The translations under genes and the position numbers were made by a program. From positions 1-8,160 of the forward strand of contig JAUSQB010000457.1 in NCBI GenBank assembly GCA_030652715.1: a stretch of DNA of 8,160 nucleotides. The letters run 5' to 3'. Under the pieces are notes generated by a model. The model saw only the letters and a program-made list of their open reading frames with translations, was not told the origin of the DNA and did not search any database. Of this stretch, positions 5,896 to 8,160 are shown one piece after another. Every line of letters starts with the position of its first letter. Position 1 is the first letter of the stretch. The DNA is from Rugosibacter sp. Lineage in GTDB: Bacteria > Pseudomonadota > Gammaproteobacteria > Burkholderiales > Rhodocyclaceae.

Positions 5896-6720
5896 ATGAT
5901 TCTCACCTTTCAGCTCGGTCATAAGCGGCGCGACCCATTAACCCCGAACTTTGAATTTTTTGGCGCGGCCTTTACACGTGCCAAAGATTCGATTTTTCTG
6001 GATATCCTGCGGTTGCGCTACGAGGTGTACTGCAATGAGTGCCATTTTCTTAGCGCAGATGATTACCCCGATGGTTGCGAATCAGATGCCTATGACGCTA
6101 ACGCCTACCATGTAGCTGCCCGTAATGAAGCGGGGCAAGTGGTAGGAACAGCAAGGCTGGTGTTTGCCGATCAGGCGGGACGATTGCCCTTTGAAGAGCA
6201 TTGCACTACCTTTGCCGATTTTGTTTTTCCGCCGCGCGCGGCGTGTGCTGAGGTCTCGCGTTTAGTGGTAGACAAAGGTTACCGTCGCCGCCCGGGTGAT
6301 ACGATGCAGGGCGTAAGCAAGGCTTTTTTGGAAAAAGGGCGGCCAGAGGTGATTGCCCTTAACGCGAATGATGCGGAAGGCAAACATCGTCGCCGGATTA
6401 ACCCGCAAATATTAATGGGCATGTTTCGCCAGATGTATCAACACAGCCGTAAAAATGGCACTTATTACTGGTTTGCTGCGATGGAAAAGGGCTTGGCCCG
6501 GTCACTCGATAGAATGGGATTCCATTACACTCAAGTTGGGCCTGAAACGGATTACTACGGGCCGGTGGCCGTGTATTACGCTGATCTGCGGCAGTTGAGC
6601 CACGATTTGCGGCAATCGAGCGAGTTCCTCAGCCGCTGGTTTGAAGGCGAGCCCATTACCTTGTGGCTCACTTTTAAAACCTGGGTTCATCTCAAGCTTT
6701 TTGGGCATAAAAAAGCTTGA
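5896..6720 (+). CDS. PEP-CTERM/exosortase system-associated acyltransferase
   Basis: A 274-residue protein of the acyltransferase family found almost only in genomes with exosortase and related to acyl-homoserine-lactone synthases (GNAT-like fold). Recognisable blocks are LRYEVYCNECHFL (40-52) with YPDGCESDAYD (57-67), VVGTARLV (82-89), EVSRLVV (119-125, matching the E-x-S-R motif of LuxI-type synthases), and a C-terminal MFRQMYQHSRKNG...WFAAMEKGLARSLDRMGF...GPETDYYGPVAVYYADL region. The family presumably transfers an acyl group, but its substrate is not established. I chose ATG 5896 over an in-frame TTG at 5845 because AAAGG (5884-5888) stands 7 nt before it. It lies 55 nt after the barrel gene and 30 nt before the adenylate-forming enzyme on the same strand, so it is probably part of the operon that begins with the ABC ATPase. 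Family assignment is strong; its exact chemistry is unknown. Confidence 0.92.
   Translation: MILTFQLGHKRRDPLTPNFEFFGAAFTRAKDSIFLDILRLRYEVYCNECHFLSADDYPDGCESDAYDANAYHVAARNEAGQVVGTARLVFADQAGRLPFEEHCTTFADFVFPPRAACAEVSRLVVDKGYRRRPGDTMQGVSKAFLEKGRPEVIALNANDAEGKHRRRINPQILMGMFRQMYQHSRKNGTYYWFAAMEKGLARSLDRMGFHYTQVGPETDYYGPVAVYYADLRQLSHDLRQSSEFLSRWFEGEPITLWLTFKTWVHLKLFGHKKA
6692..6720 (+). repeat. Perfect inverted repeat spanning the acyltransferase stop codon
   Basis: TCAAGCTTTTT (6692-6702) and AAAAAGCTTGA (6710-6720) are exact reverse complements around the loop GGGCATA. The right arm ends on the TGA stop. No U-tract follows, so it does not look like a standard terminator. It could form a hairpin in the operon mRNA between the acyltransferase and the ligase, as a processing or stability element, or it could simply reflect the Lys/Leu codons of the protein tail. 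Confidence 0.55.
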
Positions 6721-6750
6721 CGTCATGACCTGTGTTAGTACGGTTGCTGA

Positions 6751-8160
6751 ATGAAAAAGTTTTTCTCGCGGCTTGAAAGACGCTTGATCAAGGCGAAACT
6801 GGCCCGCAGCAAACCCCATGAGCTGATTGCCCGGGGCGAAAAGCGATTGCTCTCCGTTTTCAGACACGCGGCCACGCATTCACCTGCCTACCAGATGTTA
6901 CTGGCTGAAGCCGGTGTCAAAATTTCCGACATCCAGACATCGCAAGATGTGCTTACCCGATGTCCGGTGCTGGATAAAGCCAACACCTTTCATCGTTTTG
7001 ACGCCAGCCAACTGCTTTGCGATAACCTTCCTGCAACAGAACTGGCCTCGGTACTCACCAGTTCGGGCCACGGCGGCGGCGGTTTTGCCCTCGGCCTGGT
7101 GTCACGGCGCCAAGCGCGTAGCGCTGCCTGGTTGATTGATCTGGGGCTGGAATTAGCCTTTGACATCGACAAGCGGCGCAGTTTGCTGGTCAATTGCCTG
7201 CCGATGGGCGTGGCATTTGCCTCGGATGCCGTTTGTGTGGCGAACGTCAGCGTGCGTGAAGACATGGCGTGTGCGGTGATTGAGCAGGCCGGTGCTTTGT
7301 TCGAGCAGATTATTTTGTGTGGCGATCCGTTGTTCCTCAAGCGGCTTTGTGATTATTCGCAAGACATCGGGCTGGATTGGCACCGTCACCGCATGCATGT
7401 GATTATTGGCGAAGAAACCTTTCCAGAAACATTTCGCGATTACCTGGCGCAGGTGCTCGGCATTGATCCAGACGATCCTGCCAGCGGTTTGATCGGCAGC
7501 TCGATGGGGATGGGCGAGCTGGGTCTTAATCTGTTTAACGAAACGCGCGAAACCGTCGCCCTGCGCCGCGCCTGCATTCGTTACCCCGCGCTGTTAAAAC
7601 AGCTCACGGGCGTAGATATTGCCGTCTCGCCAGCGCCGACTTTTCTGGTCTATAACCCGTTGCGCACGGTGGTCGAGATTGACTCGCCAGATACCCACGG
7701 CGCGGGCGATCTTTTGATTACGCTGCTTGACCGCCAGGCACCTATTCCGCTTATCCGTTACGCCACGGGTGATCGCATGCAGAGCATCCCGCCGGAAGTG
7801 CTGGCTTCTGCGCTGAGCGAATTTGGCCTCACCCTGCGGGTACCGTCACTGCCCATCGTCGCTTTGCGTGGCCGTAACAAAGACGTATTGCCCGGTGGCG
7901 GGCATATCGATCTGTTCAAAGCTGCTTTGTATCAGCACCCTGCATTGGCACGGGAAATGAGTGGGGCACATCGACTCTCGCCAGGCGAAGGGGGCTTGCG
8001 CTGGGAAGTGCAGGCAGGAAAAGGCCGAGCGCTCAATCAAGACCAAGCGCAAGCCATGGCGGCAACTCTCTGTGCTGCCCTTGCCCCACAGCTACCCGGT
8101 CAGCTGCTGACGGTGGAAGTACAGCTGTATGAAGTCTTTGCGCATGGCAAAACCATCGAC
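6751..8160 (+). CDS. PaaK/F390-synthetase-like adenylate-forming enzyme (3' end outside window)
   Basis: An open frame of 470 codons runs off the right edge without a stop. Its ATG directly follows an in-frame TGA (6748-6750), so this is the earliest ATG start; no clear ribosome site is seen, suggesting coupling to the gene 30 nt upstream. Motifs follow the order of acyl-adenylate ligases of the phenylacetate-CoA ligase group: a Ser/Gly phosphate loop TSSGHGGGG (103-111), GSSMGMGELG (249-258) in place of the YGLTE-type motif, PLIRYATGDR (333-342) with the ribose-binding Asp341, and the hinge GRNKDVL (374-380). Such enzymes activate a carboxylic acid as acyl-AMP and usually pass it to CoA or another thiol. 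The phosphate loop lacks the usual Thr-Thr-Gly-Lys residues, so activity or substrate may differ. Near the edge, HGKTID (465-470) may correspond to the C-terminal GK region, so little is probably missing. In the operon it could supply activated acid to the acyltransferase; this is inference. Confidence 0.86.
   Translation, partial: MKKFFSRLERRLIKAKLARSKPHELIARGEKRLLSVFRHAATHSPAYQMLLAEAGVKISDIQTSQDVLTRCPVLDKANTFHRFDASQLLCDNLPATELASVLTSSGHGGGGFALGLVSRRQARSAAWLIDLGLELAFDIDKRRSLLVNCLPMGVAFASDAVCVANVSVREDMACAVIEQAGALFEQIILCGDPLFLKRLCDYSQDIGLDWHRHRMHVIIGEETFPETFRDYLAQVLGIDPDDPASGLIGSSMGMGELGLNLFNETRETVALRRACIRYPALLKQLTGVDIAVSPAPTFLVYNPLRTVVEIDSPDTHGAGDLLITLLDRQAPIPLIRYATGDRMQSIPPEVLASALSEFGLTLRVPSLPIVALRGRNKDVLPGGGHIDLFKAALYQHPALAREMSGAHRLSPGEGGLRWEVQAGKGRALNQDQAQAMAATLCAALAPQLPGQLLTVEVQLYEVFAHGKTID
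7624..7643 (+). repeat. Short near-exact copy of window bases 1-20
   Basis: These 20 bases match positions 1-20 at 19 of 20 sites, with an exact 17-nt run (7627-7643 against 4-20). Both copies are read in the same frame and encode VSPAPT. After a one-codon gap both continue with Leu-x-Tyr-x-x-Leu-Arg. A chance exact match of 17 nt in a window this size is improbable, so the copies may reflect shared ancestry of the ligase gene and the truncated left-edge gene. Confidence 0.6.

Noticed and set aside
7153..8052. Minus-strand open frames opposite the ligase gene (and the plus-strand frame 6827-7135 within it).
   Set aside because: The uninterrupted 470-codon frame with ordered adenylation motifs explains the region; the others are shadows.

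Overview
The window comes from a Gram-negative bacterium that has a PEP-CTERM/exosortase system, most likely a beta- or gammaproteobacterium. The signs are a complete PEP-CTERM sorting tail on one protein, a PEP-CTERM/exosortase-associated acyltransferase, LolA-like and LolD-like envelope proteins, and an outer-membrane barrel with a C-terminal phenylalanine. Base composition is intermediate, and the intergenic regions are richer in A+T than the genes. I cannot name the genus from sequence alone. No exosortase, tRNA, rRNA, CRISPR array or insertion sequence is visible.

Left part (1-2524). The plus-strand 3' end of an unidentified gene (1-153) and a minus-strand PEP-CTERM surface protein (219-1247) converge on one strong bidirectional terminator (154-191). 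The PEP-CTERM gene has a well-spaced sigma-54 (-24/-12) promoter. A palindrome about 110-125 bp further upstream could be an activator site. Read divergently from it is galE (1499-2524), which supplies UDP-galactose for exopolysaccharide or LPS.

Middle part (2562-5840). galE converges on a minus-strand periplasmic LolA-like lipoprotein-sorting homologue (2562-3419). Divergent from that gene, across 107 bp carrying a palindrome, starts a long plus-strand operon. It begins with a LolD-type ABC ATPase (3527-4312), which overlaps by 8 nt a DUF1302-like outer-membrane beta-barrel protein (4305-5840). Together these look like a trans-envelope lipid or lipoprotein handling module, but no membrane permease is encoded between them.

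Right part (5896-8160). The same operon continues with the PEP-CTERM/exosortase-associated acyltransferase, which resembles an acyl-homoserine-lactone synthase. It is followed by a PaaK/F390-synthetase-like adenylate-forming enzyme (6751 to beyond the right edge) whose phosphate loop is non-canonical. My inference is that the operon makes an acyl product (ligase activates an acid, acyltransferase transfers it) and moves it through the envelope (ATPase, LolA-like carrier, barrel) in connection with PEP-CTERM/exopolysaccharide biology. The gene order is seen directly; the pathway is a hypothesis.
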